Assembly: GCA_004282895.1 (NCBI GenBank)
Contig: SHLQ01000004.1
Span: 1 to 50,547, forward strand
Direction of reading: 5' to 3'
DNA: 50,547 bases
From: Acidimicrobiales bacterium
GTDB lineage: Bacteria; Actinomycetota; Acidimicrobiia; Acidimicrobiales; SHLQ01
A program made the translations under genes and the position numbers. Below are positions 10,302-19,245 of the stretch, piece by piece. The stretch's first letter is position 1. Every line of letters starts with the position of its first letter. The notes beneath the pieces are model-generated. The model was given only the letters and a program-made list of their open reading frames with translations. It was not told where the DNA came from and ran no database searches.

Positions 10302-11129
10302 GTGGCCAAAGAGTCGAAGAGCAGTAGTCAATCAGAATCGTCCAAGAAGGTTGCGTCCGCCGCGAAGGCCGGGCAGGGCTCGGCGGCGTCGGTTGGCAAG
10401 GAACAACGTGACCTCGGCTTTCCGCTGGCATTGGCCGCCGTCATCATTCTTGGTGTTGCCCTTGTGGTCTTCGCCCGAGCCAATCGAGACACGTCGGCGC
10501 TGAGCCCCTCGTTCGGCGATCACTGGCATACGGCGTACGGCATCTACGACTGCACGATCGACGGTTTCCAGCCCAATCTCGACGACCCGCAGACACCGAA
10601 CTCGGGCATCCACACCCATGGCGACGGCGTGATGCACATCCACCCGCAGGGCTCGGACGCAACCGGCCGCAATGCGCAGCTCATTCGCTTCCTCGACGCA
10701 ACGCGAACCGAGATCAACGATGACACCGAGATGACGTTCCCGGACCGACCGACACTGACCGAAGAGGGTGTCAACTGTGACGGTCAGGACGTCGTGTTGC
10801 AGGTCGTGCGATTCCCACCTGGCGGCGACACACCATCAGAGATCGTCACCGAAAACCTCACTGACTTCCGATTCCTGGAGGACGGTGAACGGGTCGTGAT
10901 CGCTCTGGCACCCTTCGGCGCCGACATTCCCCTGCCGCCACAGGATGCGCTCGATGCCGCGGGGGGCGCGTCACCGGACGTTCTCGACACGTCAACGCTG
11001 ACCGTTGACGAAGACGGAAACCTGGTCGACGTCGACGGAAACATCGTCATCTCGGTTGATGACATCACCGGCTCGGAAACGGGTGCCGACGTCGGTACCG
11101 AAGAGTCGGACACCGAAGAAGACGGCTGA
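10302..11129 (+). CDS. Single-pass membrane protein with extracytoplasmic His-rich domain and acidic tail
   Basis: Lys/Ser-rich N-terminus, one TM helix, DHWHTAYGIYDC and GIHTHGDGVMHIHP motifs, Asp/Glu-rich C-terminus; GTG start. Confidence 0.75.
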   Translation: MAKESKSSSQSESSKKVASAAKAGQGSAASVGKEQRDLGFPLALAAVIILGVALVVFARANRDTSALSPSFGDHWHTAYGIYDCTIDGFQPNLDDPQTPNSGIHTHGDGVMHIHPQGSDATGRNAQLIRFLDATRTEINDDTEMTFPDRPTLTEEGVNCDGQDVVLQVVRFPPGGDTPSEIVTENLTDFRFLEDGERVVIALAPFGADIPLPPQDALDAAGGASPDVLDTSTLTVDEDGNLVDVDGNIVISVDDITGSETGADVGTEESDTEEDG

Positions 11130-11143
11130 GCCCGACTGAGGGT

Positions 11144-11620
11144 TCAGGTCGTCGCGCTGGGCGGCGCGCTCATCTCATCCTCGAGGCCGAGTTCGACATT
11201 GATACGACTGGAGGAGTCAGCCTTCTCCGTGCCGCCCATGTCGAAGACCATGTCGATGCCGAACCGTTCGCACACCGCAGATTCGGGTACGACCTCACCC
11301 GTGCTGCGATCGCCGCCGTTCGCAAACACCAAGTGGTGATCGGGGAACTCACCGGCAATTTTCTCGAGCGACGCGGACACGGTGCGGTCCTCGTCGATGG
11401 CGATGAACGCGTGATCCACGATTCGCATCGCGTTGACGATGCGCAGTCGATCCGACTCGTCGACGATTACCTTGCCCTTCTTCATCTCTTGCTGCGCGTT
11501 GTTGTTCACGATCACAATCAACGTGTCGCCGCGGGTGGCCGCATCTTCCATCATGTCCAGATGGCCGGCGTGGAGTGGGCTGAAGTATCCACTGACGATG
11601 ACTCCGGTCGGTTTCGTCAT
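11144..11620 (-). CDS. Cytidylyltransferase-like nucleotidyltransferase
   Basis: VSGYFSPLHAGHLDMM (HxGH) N-terminus; GGDRSTGEVVPE; SSSRIN. Confidence 0.82.
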   Translation of the reverse strand: MTKPTGVIVSGYFSPLHAGHLDMMEDAATRGDTLIVIVNNNAQQEMKKGKVIVDESDRLRIVNAMRIVDHAFIAIDEDRTVSASLEKIAGEFPDHHLVFANGGDRSTGEVVPESAVCERFGIDMVFDMGGTEKADSSSRINVELGLEDEMSAPPSATT

Positions 11621-11639
11621 GGTTGTGCCTTTCGAGGGT

Positions 11640-12359
11640 CTATCTGAACAGATCGTCGGCCGGGGAGCGGACGATGTCGTCCTTCACGCTGCCCGTGCGA
11701 AACCAATCGGCCGGAATGCCGCGAACTACAGCTGCGGGCAGACCCGTGCTCTTCCCCATGACAAGCTCCGCGGCCGCCGCGATCTCGTCGACAACGGCAA
11801 CTTCGGTCACCATGAGTTCACGGCCGAGCGAGTCTTCGGTGCCACGCAGGTCCAGGATTGGTCCGATCCCGGCGGAGCCGATCGCGACGTCGGTGACACC
11901 ACGTCTCCATGGTCGGCCGAAGGTGTCGGAGATGATCACGCCGATCTCGATCCCTTGTTGGGCGCGTACCACGTCACGGATCCGTCGGGCCGACCGGTCG
12001 GAGTCGACGGGTAGGAGAGCCGCCTGACCGCGCTCGACATTCGACAGATCGATACCCGCGTTGGCGCAGACGAAGCCGTGGGCGGTTTCGCTGATGATGA
12101 GCTCGCCGCGTCGCCGAAGAATTCGCACCGACTCCTGCTCCACGATGGCCTTGTGGGCCAGGGGATCGGATGGATCAATGGCGACCAGTTGCCCCTCGGC
12201 CTTGCTGACGACCTTCTGTGTGACCACGAGTACGTCGTGAGGCAGATAGATCGTCGATGAGGCCAACATGGCCGCAAGGTCGTCTCCGGGTTGGATCTCC
12301 GGGATGTCGGGGATCGCGAAGATGTTCAGTCCCGTTGGTGTCTGCTCGTCGATGGTCAA
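11640..12359 (-). CDS. cofE: Coenzyme F420-0:L-glutamate ligase (CofE/FbiB N-terminal type)
   Basis: LPDIPEIQPGDDLA-like start, VVTQKVVSKAEG, VISDTFGRPWRRGVTDVAIG; TTG start overlapping the cofD stop. Confidence 0.88.
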   Translation of the reverse strand: MTIDEQTPTGLNIFAIPDIPEIQPGDDLAAMLASSTIYLPHDVLVVTQKVVSKAEGQLVAIDPSDPLAHKAIVEQESVRILRRRGELIISETAHGFVCANAGIDLSNVERGQAALLPVDSDRSARRIRDVVRAQQGIEIGVIISDTFGRPWRRGVTDVAIGSAGIGPILDLRGTEDSLGRELMVTEVAVVDEIAAAAELVMGKSTGLPAAVVRGIPADWFRTGSVKDDIVRSPADDLFR

Positions 12360-13327
12360 GACTGGCTCCCGGTACGGACGCCCAACGCAGCTGCGCTGAG
12401 GCAGGCTCGGGCAAGGGCGGCGGATGCCGCCGGCGAACTCATGATCGTGTTTGTGACGAGTGGAGTGCAACCGGCGACGGCGACCTCGGCCGCACTACCG
12501 GCGTCCTGATCGTCAATCACGAGCACATCGACCAGATCACGAAACATCGTCGCCACCCCCACGGCATCGGGTCGGTGTCCGAGCTCGCTCATCATCGCTG
12601 CGGCCGGTCCCTTCAGAGCGGCACCACCAACAAGAGGCGACACGGCGACCACTGGGGCGGCGATCTGGGCGAGTGCATCACGTATGCCCGGAATGGCAAG
12701 GACCGGCTTGATCGAAACAATCGGGTTGGAGGGTGCAAGCACGATGACGTCTGCCGACTCCAAGGCGCTGCGGACTTCAGGGGATGGTTGCGCGGACTCA
12801 ACACCATCGAATCGGACCGCCGAGATCGGGACCGCGTGTTGTTTGCCAACGAAGTAGCGCTGGAAGCTGATCTCCTCGCCGGAGTCGGCCAGCGTTACAT
12901 ACGTGGCGACGGGGTCATCGCTGACGGGCAGAATTCGGACGCCAACGTCCCACGCCTTGGTGATCTCGATCGTGACCTCGGTCAGGGAGGCACCCTCGGA
13001 CAGTCGCTGGGTGCGGTGCAAGTGGGTGCCGAGGTCGTTGTCGCCAAGACTGAACCAGTCGCCGTCGCCATATCGAGCGAGGGCCTGCATCGCCGTCCAG
13101 GTCTCATCGACGAGACCCCACCCCCGTTCCGGGTCGATGGCGTCGGCGAGGGTGTAGGTCACCGTGTCGAGATCGGGGCTGACGTGGAGACCGTGAAGCG
13201 TGAAGTCATCCGCGATGTTCACGATCGCGGTGATGTGATGGTGGGGGAGGAGTTGCACCAAACCCCGCAGGAATCGCGCCGCGCCGACCCCGCCGCAGAG
13301 CACCACAACGTGGGGATGCTCAGCCAT
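12356..13327 (-). CDS. cofD: 2-phospho-L-lactate (or PEP) transferase, F420 biosynthesis (CofD/FbiA)
   Basis: VVLCGGVGAARFLRGL, NIADDFTLHGLHVSPDLDTVTYTLA, LAPSNPIVSIKPVLAIPGIRDAL. Confidence 0.92.
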   Translation of the reverse strand: MAEHPHVVVLCGGVGAARFLRGLVQLLPHHHITAIVNIADDFTLHGLHVSPDLDTVTYTLADAIDPERGWGLVDETWTAMQALARYGDGDWFSLGDNDLGTHLHRTQRLSEGASLTEVTIEITKAWDVGVRILPVSDDPVATYVTLADSGEEISFQRYFVGKQHAVPISAVRFDGVESAQPSPEVRSALESADVIVLAPSNPIVSIKPVLAIPGIRDALAQIAAPVVAVSPLVGGAALKGPAAAMMSELGHRPDAVGVATMFRDLVDVLVIDDQDAGSAAEVAVAGCTPLVTNTIMSSPAASAALARACLSAAALGVRTGSQS

Positions 13328-14225
13328 GCAACCGCGTGCGGGCATCGTCGAGGATGTCACCGAGGGACGTCGCGAAATCGATCTCCGGAGCCCAGCTGGT
13401 GTCGTTGCGCAACTTCGTGGAGTCGCCACACATGACCGGGATGTCGACGTCGCGCTGGAGCTCCTCATCGGGGACGAGTGTGATCGGGTGGCGTGCGTGG
13501 GCGAGCAAACCGTCGGCGAGTTCGGCTATCGATCGGTCGACGCCCGTGCAGACGTTGTACACGTCACCAGCGGTGCCCCGTTCGGCCACAAGGCGATAGG
13601 CGCGGACGATGTCTCGAACGTCGGTGAAGTCGCGTCGGGGTGAGAGATTGCCAACGGCGATCTCGGTGCCTCCGGATGCTTCGGCCTGGGCAATCCGACC
13701 AGCCAACCCCGCAGCCACGAACTGGTCGCTCTGGCCGGGCCCGATGTGGTTGAAGGCGCGGAGGCGAATCACGTCCTGGTCATACCCGAGGTGGGCCTGC
13801 AAGGCCACGGCGTCGGCTGCGACTTTGCTGGCGGCATACGGCGAAACCGGACGCAACGAAGCGAATTCATCGATCGGGAGTTGGTCGGGTGTGACCTTGC
13901 CGTACACCTCGGCGCTCGTAATCACGATCACGCGACTCACGCCCGCTCCGCGAGAGGCGTCGATGACGTTCTGTGTGCCTTCGACGTTCACTCGCAGCGT
14001 GCCGATCGGATCCGCCCAGGACGTAGGGACGTGTGACTGCGCGGCCAGGTGGTACACGACGTCGGCCTTGGCCTCCGCCCAGAAGCGAATCAGGGCCTCC
14101 CGGTCGGTGATGTCGGGGCCACCAACCGTTCGGTCGGTCGGCACAACCGTGTCACCCTGAGCCTCGAGATGTCGTCGTAGTGTCTGGCCGACGAAACCGG
14201 CGCTACCGGTAATCAGCGCCTTCAT
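13320..14225 (-). CDS. NAD-dependent epimerase/dehydratase (GDP-mannose dehydratase/GDP-4-keto-6-deoxyhexose reductase-like)
   Basis: MKALITGSAGFVGQTL, HLAAQSHVPTSWADP, SAEVYGKV, SPYAASKVAAD. Confidence 0.85.
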   Translation of the reverse strand: MKALITGSAGFVGQTLRRHLEAQGDTVVPTDRTVGGPDITDREALIRFWAEAKADVVYHLAAQSHVPTSWADPIGTLRVNVEGTQNVIDASRGAGVSRVIVITSAEVYGKVTPDQLPIDEFASLRPVSPYAASKVAADAVALQAHLGYDQDVIRLRAFNHIGPGQSDQFVAAGLAGRIAQAEASGGTEIAVGNLSPRRDFTDVRDIVRAYRLVAERGTAGDVYNVCTGVDRSIAELADGLLAHARHPITLVPDEELQRDVDIPVMCGDSTKLRNDTSWAPEIDFATSLGDILDDARTRLHG

Positions 14226-14288
14226 CGCAAAATCCTGCGCCGGGGGTGCTCGTAGGTGCCTCTCACTACCCGGTAGCGTAGCGGCGCT

Positions 14289-17200
14289 GTGCAACCGGCC
14301 TCCGATTCACCAGAACAAGCGCTCTCCGACCTTCCTCGGGTTCGCATTGTCCTGCCCGTGCACGAGCCAAGTCCGCTTTTCGACGAGACCATTCAGAGCA
14401 TCCAGGATCAGGATTATCCGCATCTGGCGCTCACGATCGTGCACGAAACCGCCGCCGCCGGCCCGCTGGCTCGCCATGTCGAGGCGTACCCCAACATCGA
14501 CGTGGCCAGGGTGCCCGACGGACTCGGTTTCGGTGCGCGGCTGAACCTGGCGATCGCCGACATCGACGAGCCGTTGCTCATCATCTGCCACGACGACATT
14601 GCGTTCTCTCCCGACACCGTCTCGACGCTCGTACGCGAGTTCATGCGACGCGGCGACGAAGCCACGTTGGTGGCGCCGAAGCTGCTGGATTGGTCCGATC
14701 CCGTCAAGCTGGCGCCGGCGGGGTTCGATGCGGACCGTTTCGGCGAGACGGCCGCGATGGTGCGCGGCGGAGATCTGGATCAAGGCCAGCAGGAACGCGT
14801 CTCCGATGTCTTTGGCGTATCGACGGCCTGTGTGCTCCTGGCTCGGTCCTTCCTCGACACGCTCGGCGGTTTCGATGAAGCGATCGATTGGCACGGGGAG
14901 GCCCATGACCTCTCGTTGCGAGCTCGGTTGTGCGGGGGCAAGGTCATCCTCGCTTCCGCGGCCTCGGCCCGCCACCGCGGTGATTTCGAGCAGCGGGGCG
15001 GGGCAAGCACCGACCTTCGTCGCCGTCGCCATCAGATGCGATCCGTGCTCGGGTCGGCTCCGCCGGCCTCGGCGCGGGTGTCGCTCGTGGGGTTCATCGG
15101 GCTGCACATCATCGAGTTCGTCGTGGCGGTCGCTCGACTCGACCTGGTCGAAGTTCGTTCGATTCCCGCCGCGTGGTTGTGGAATATCGGCCATGTGCGA
15201 TCTCTGATTCAGCGTCGACAGCAGATCTCGCGCCATGTCGAGCTGGATGGCGCTGAGCTGCGCAAACTCCGGCGTCGAGGTTCCATTCGGCTGAGCGAAA
15301 GCGCGGATCGGCGCGTGCAGGAACGCGAGGAAGCCGCGGACCGAGGCGAGAGCTCGTTGACGGTGGTGCGTGGTCTGGGCGCGGTCGCGATCGGATCCAT
15401 CCTGTTGTTTGGGGCCCGGCACCTGCTCACCCGATCGATTCCCGTGGTTGGGGAGTTCCGGGCCGTCCCCGACGATTGGGGGACGTTGTCCGCGGACTGG
15501 TGGAGCGGCTGGCGTCCGTGGGGGATGGGTGTCGAAGCGTGGGCGCCCTTCGCTCATCCGTTGCTCGACGTCGGCGGATTCCTCACATTTGGTTCGGCCG
15601 GGCTACTTCGGATGTTGTTGATCGTGTTGCCGCTGCCGATTGGGGTTATCGGCGCATGGAGGTTGTTTGAGCGCACCGAGTCGCCTCGTGCGCCGGTGGT
15701 TGCGGCTGCCTTGTACGCAGCGTCACCCGTGCCGTACAACGCCCTCGCCACCGGCAGCATGCAGGCGATGCTGCTGTACGCGTCCGCGCCCTGGTTGCTC
15801 AGCCATCTCGTGCGGATTCCGAAACTGACGGTGTTCGGATCAAGCCGATCGCGCCGGGCGAGTGTGGTCGGCCTGGTGACACTCCTGGCGGTCGTTGGCG
15901 CGTTCGTTCCCATCGTGTTTGTCGTGTTCGGTCTGGTTGTCGTCGGACTCATCGCGGGCTCGTTTCTTGCCGGGGACATGCGAGGAATGGCGACCCTGCT
16001 GGGGGTGTCTGCGGTCGCCGCCGCGATCGGCGCGGCGCTCAACGCCCCGTATCTGTGGTCGCTTCGGCACTGGTCCCAGGTCGGCGCCGGTATCGATGGC
16101 GCCGGGCTCGATTTCACGCTGCCGGAGCTGCTGACGTCAGCGACCGGTCCGGTTGGGTCGGTGACACTCGGCGCTGCCGTATTCGCGCCCGCCTTGTTCC
16201 CACTCCTCTCTGGCCACGGGCAGCGATTCACCTGGGCGTTGCGGGTCTGGGGTGTCGTGCTTGCGTTCTGGGCCGTGGCCTGGGCTGGCTCACAGGGATG
16301 GCTCGACATCGGATTGCCGGCGGCGGAAGTCCTGCTCGTGCCGGTCGCGCTGGGTCTGGCGATGCTCGGCGGGCTGTCGGTGATGGTCTACGACCACGAT
16401 CTCCGGGACGCGACCGCGCGCCAGTTGGTTCCTGCGGTTCTGGCAACACTCGGGTTCGGCATCGCGCTGCTCCCGTTGCTCGATGGCAGCTTCACCGGCC
16501 GCTGGGAGCTCCCTCGCGTCGATCTGGCCACATCGCTCGGCGCGGTCGAACGTCCGGCCGAGGAAGGCTCCTACCGCGTGGTGTGGATTGGTGATCCGCA
16601 TGTTCTCGGTGCGTCCGGGATTCCGACGTCGTCGAATCTGGCCTGGACGTCGTCCCTCGACGGTTCGCAGGACATTCGCGCGGCCTGGGGTGGGGAGTCG
16701 GGCCTCGCCACGGAGTTGCTCGGCGAGGCGATTGGCGCGGGCATTGATGGCAGAACGTCGCGGCTTGGGCGGGAGTTGTCTCGCTTCGGCGTCCGTTATC
16801 TCGTCATCCTCGACCGCCAAGTGCCGTTGCCCGAACCGGGGCGGGCCGAACTCGCCAGCTCGGTTCAGGCCGATGGCTTCGCTGCGCAACTGGATCTGGT
16901 GCGCAGTGGTGTGGTCAATCCTGCGGTCGTCGTATACGAGAACACGGCCTGGGCGCCCCTGAACAGTGCCGTCTCCCCGGCCGCGCTCGAGACGTTGCGC
17001 GTCGACGATGCCGCTCCTGCCGTGGTTTTCCGGACCTCCCACGACGAGTGGACGGGCCAGGTGCGCGCCGGGCGCAGTGTCTATTCGGCGCTCGAACCGT
17101 CGTCGCGCTGGTCGCTGACGATTGACGATCAGGTGCGGCCTCGGGTTGACGTTGGCCCTGTGGGCATGGCGTTCGACGGCTTGACGGACAGCGAAGTAAC

Positions 17201-17354
17201 GGCAGCGTCGCTCGTCTACGAGACGAACGACATACATCGACTCGTGCTCGGCGCCCAGACCTTCGCCTGGCTGGCAATGGCGTTTCTGCGACGCTGGATT
17301 GTTGGACGCGAGCGCCGCTTGAACCGCGCTGCTGAGCGATCGGTGCGCGCATGA
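14289..17354 (+). CDS. Large glycosyltransferase family 2 protein with C-terminal multi-TM region
   Basis: N-terminal GT2 (VRIVLPVHEPSPLFDETIQSI; CHDDIAF) followed by many hydrophobic helices; 1021 aa. Confidence 0.82.
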   Translation: MQPASDSPEQALSDLPRVRIVLPVHEPSPLFDETIQSIQDQDYPHLALTIVHETAAAGPLARHVEAYPNIDVARVPDGLGFGARLNLAIADIDEPLLIICHDDIAFSPDTVSTLVREFMRRGDEATLVAPKLLDWSDPVKLAPAGFDADRFGETAAMVRGGDLDQGQQERVSDVFGVSTACVLLARSFLDTLGGFDEAIDWHGEAHDLSLRARLCGGKVILASAASARHRGDFEQRGGASTDLRRRRHQMRSVLGSAPPASARVSLVGFIGLHIIEFVVAVARLDLVEVRSIPAAWLWNIGHVRSLIQRRQQISRHVELDGAELRKLRRRGSIRLSESADRRVQEREEAADRGESSLTVVRGLGAVAIGSILLFGARHLLTRSIPVVGEFRAVPDDWGTLSADWWSGWRPWGMGVEAWAPFAHPLLDVGGFLTFGSAGLLRMLLIVLPLPIGVIGAWRLFERTESPRAPVVAAALYAASPVPYNALATGSMQAMLLYASAPWLLSHLVRIPKLTVFGSSRSRRASVVGLVTLLAVVGAFVPIVFVVFGLVVVGLIAGSFLAGDMRGMATLLGVSAVAAAIGAALNAPYLWSLRHWSQVGAGIDGAGLDFTLPELLTSATGPVGSVTLGAAVFAPALFPLLSGHGQRFTWALRVWGVVLAFWAVAWAGSQGWLDIGLPAAEVLLVPVALGLAMLGGLSVMVYDHDLRDATARQLVPAVLATLGFGIALLPLLDGSFTGRWELPRVDLATSLGAVERPAEEGSYRVVWIGDPHVLGASGIPTSSNLAWTSSLDGSQDIRAAWGGESGLATELLGEAIGAGIDGRTSRLGRELSRFGVRYLVILDRQVPLPEPGRAELASSVQADGFAAQLDLVRSGVVNPAVVVYENTAWAPLNSAVSPAALETLRVDDAAPAVVFRTSHDEWTGQVRAGRSVYSALEPSSRWSLTIDDQVRPRVDVGPVGMAFDGLTDSEVTAASLVYETNDIHRLVLGAQTFAWLAMAFLRRWIVGRERRLNRAAERSVRA

Positions 17355-18826
17355 TCAGAACGTTCCGACTCCCCGGTCTGCTGATTGTGCTCAGCCTGCT
17401 CGCTGGCGGCATCGTCCTGGACAACCAAATCGACGACGCCGAACCAGACGCCGTGGAGTTGGTGTCACCTGGGCCGGTGATAGCACCGGCATCGGCGCGG
17501 AGCACGACCTGGTTCTGCGCGGCCGGAACCTCCGGTGACGGCGGATTGGCGGACGCGTTGGTCACACTTGCGAACTCGTCATCGAACGACAAGGTCGCGG
17601 TCGTGTCCGTCTTCCGCGGCGGTGAGGAAGCGAGTGTCGACAACGTGGTGGATGAACTGGTCGTCGACCTGCCCGGCCTTACGACCGTCAGCCTTCATCC
17701 AGCCGATTTCGCGGAAGGAAGCCCCGTCGTGTCGCTGGCGGTGGAGGTCGACGGGGGAGGCGTTGTCGTCGACAAGGTGGTGTCAGGAGCAACGGGTGTC
17801 GACCGGGCGTCATGCTCGACGAATGGATCCAACGTCTGGGTTGTCAGCTCCGGCCAGACCACACCCGGCGCCCGCCTGCAGATGGTGGTGTTCAATCCGT
17901 TCCCCGATGATGCGGTGGTCGATGTCGAATTTGTGACCAGGAACGGCGTGCGAACCCCCGAGGACCTGGCGGCGTTGCACATTCCATCCAGAAGCTCGCG
18001 TCTGATCGAAATCGGCGATGTGGTTGCCGCCGCGGATTCCATCAGCGGTTTCGTACGGGCTCGTAGTGGCCGGGTTGTCGTCGAGGCGATCCAGTCGTTC
18101 GACGGATCAGGCGCGCCTCTGGGCCTGAGTGTGATCGCGGGCGCACCCGCATCGGCCGAAACATGGTTCTTCCCCGGCGTGACGCCGGGTCTTGGGCCAG
18201 CGCGGATCGTTGTTGTCAACACGAGTGATGCGTTGGTACGAGCCGACGTCGAGTACTACCCGGCGGGCGCCGAACGTTTCATCGAGCCGTTCGGCCTGAC
18301 GCTGCAGCCAGGACAGAACGAAGTAGTCACCCTCAATGACGACCGTCTGGCCGGCATCGATTCCTTTTCTCTCATCGTTCGGTCCCTGGACGGCCCGCGC
18401 ATCGTTGCCGGCCTGGAGCAACAACCCGCAAGTGACGAGCCCGACGCCGTCGAGCAGCTGACGGAGACAGAGGTCGCTGCGCCGACAACCGGCTTCGCCG
18501 CGTCACCCGGACATCCCCAGCTCACCCGTCGGTCCTTGATGGTCGCCGAGGTCGTGGAGGGTGATATGGGTTCGATTCTTCAGGTCTTCAACCCGGCGTC
18601 CGACTCCTTCGCTGTCATTGACGCCACCGTGTTCGCCGAGGGTGCTTCCCGCGAGGTCACCCTGGAGGTTGGACCGCTGCGAACGCTTCAGGTGCCGCTG
18701 AGCGAGTTGGCCGTCGGCACCTTCATCCTGCAGCTCGACGCGTCCACTCCCGTAGTGGCGTCCCGACAGACGACCGGTCTCAGCTCTCGAAGCTGGGCTC
18801 CTGCGGTGGCTGCAGCCACCGGATGA
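17351..18826 (+). CDS. Secreted/membrane-anchored DUF5719-like protein
   Basis: N-terminal signal/TM; repeated immunoglobulin-like strands; TTWFCAAGTSGDGG; position directly after the GT2 membrane protein. Confidence 0.65.
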   Translation: MIRTFRLPGLLIVLSLLAGGIVLDNQIDDAEPDAVELVSPGPVIAPASARSTTWFCAAGTSGDGGLADALVTLANSSSNDKVAVVSVFRGGEEASVDNVVDELVVDLPGLTTVSLHPADFAEGSPVVSLAVEVDGGGVVVDKVVSGATGVDRASCSTNGSNVWVVSSGQTTPGARLQMVVFNPFPDDAVVDVEFVTRNGVRTPEDLAALHIPSRSSRLIEIGDVVAAADSISGFVRARSGRVVVEAIQSFDGSGAPLGLSVIAGAPASAETWFFPGVTPGLGPARIVVVNTSDALVRADVEYYPAGAERFIEPFGLTLQPGQNEVVTLNDDRLAGIDSFSLIVRSLDGPRIVAGLEQQPASDEPDAVEQLTETEVAAPTTGFAASPGHPQLTRRSLMVAEVVEGDMGSILQVFNPASDSFAVIDATVFAEGASREVTLEVGPLRTLQVPLSELAVGTFILQLDASTPVVASRQTTGLSSRSWAPAVAAATG

Positions 18827-19243
18827 TCAGTCGTCGCCGCGAAGTTCGGCGAGTGCCGCCCACAGGTCAGCGGCGGTTGGAGGCCCAAGAAAGGAACGTC
18901 TCGTCACGCCGGCGGCATCCACGACGGCGACGAGTGGGACGGCCGTGATCGCGTACCGTTCATGCAGAGCGGCGTCGGCGGAGACTTCGATGTTCTGCAC
19001 CGCAACGTCGTCGCTGTCGACCAGCTCTGCGGCTTGCCACACCTTTGCGCAGGTGGCGCAGGTCTCGGAGGTGAACACGATAACCAGCCATGGCGCGTCC
19101 GGCCGGGTGAAGTCGTTGCGGTCGAGCTGGTCGGGGACCGTGTGAGACGTCGGTGGGGGCGCGTCGGGCTGCTGCTGTTGCATGTACCAGCCGACGCCCA
19201 GCGCGACCAGAGCCACACCAGCCACGATGAGGACTTGCAGCAT
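18827..19243 (-). CDS. Membrane-anchored thioredoxin-like protein
   Basis: N-terminal TM; VIVFTSETCATCAKVW (CxxC); AVPLVAVVDAAG. Confidence 0.82.
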   Translation of the reverse strand: MLQVLIVAGVALVALGVGWYMQQQQPDAPPPTSHTVPDQLDRNDFTRPDAPWLVIVFTSETCATCAKVWQAAELVDSDDVAVQNIEVSADAALHERYAITAVPLVAVVDAAGVTRRSFLGPPTAADLWAALAELRGDD

Positions 19244-19245
19244 CG

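Noticed and set aside
10262-10302. GGAGAC...GTCTCC inverted repeat before the His-rich protein gene
   Set aside because: 6-bp arms with a ~20-nt loop in a short gap; likely chance in GC-rich sequence.
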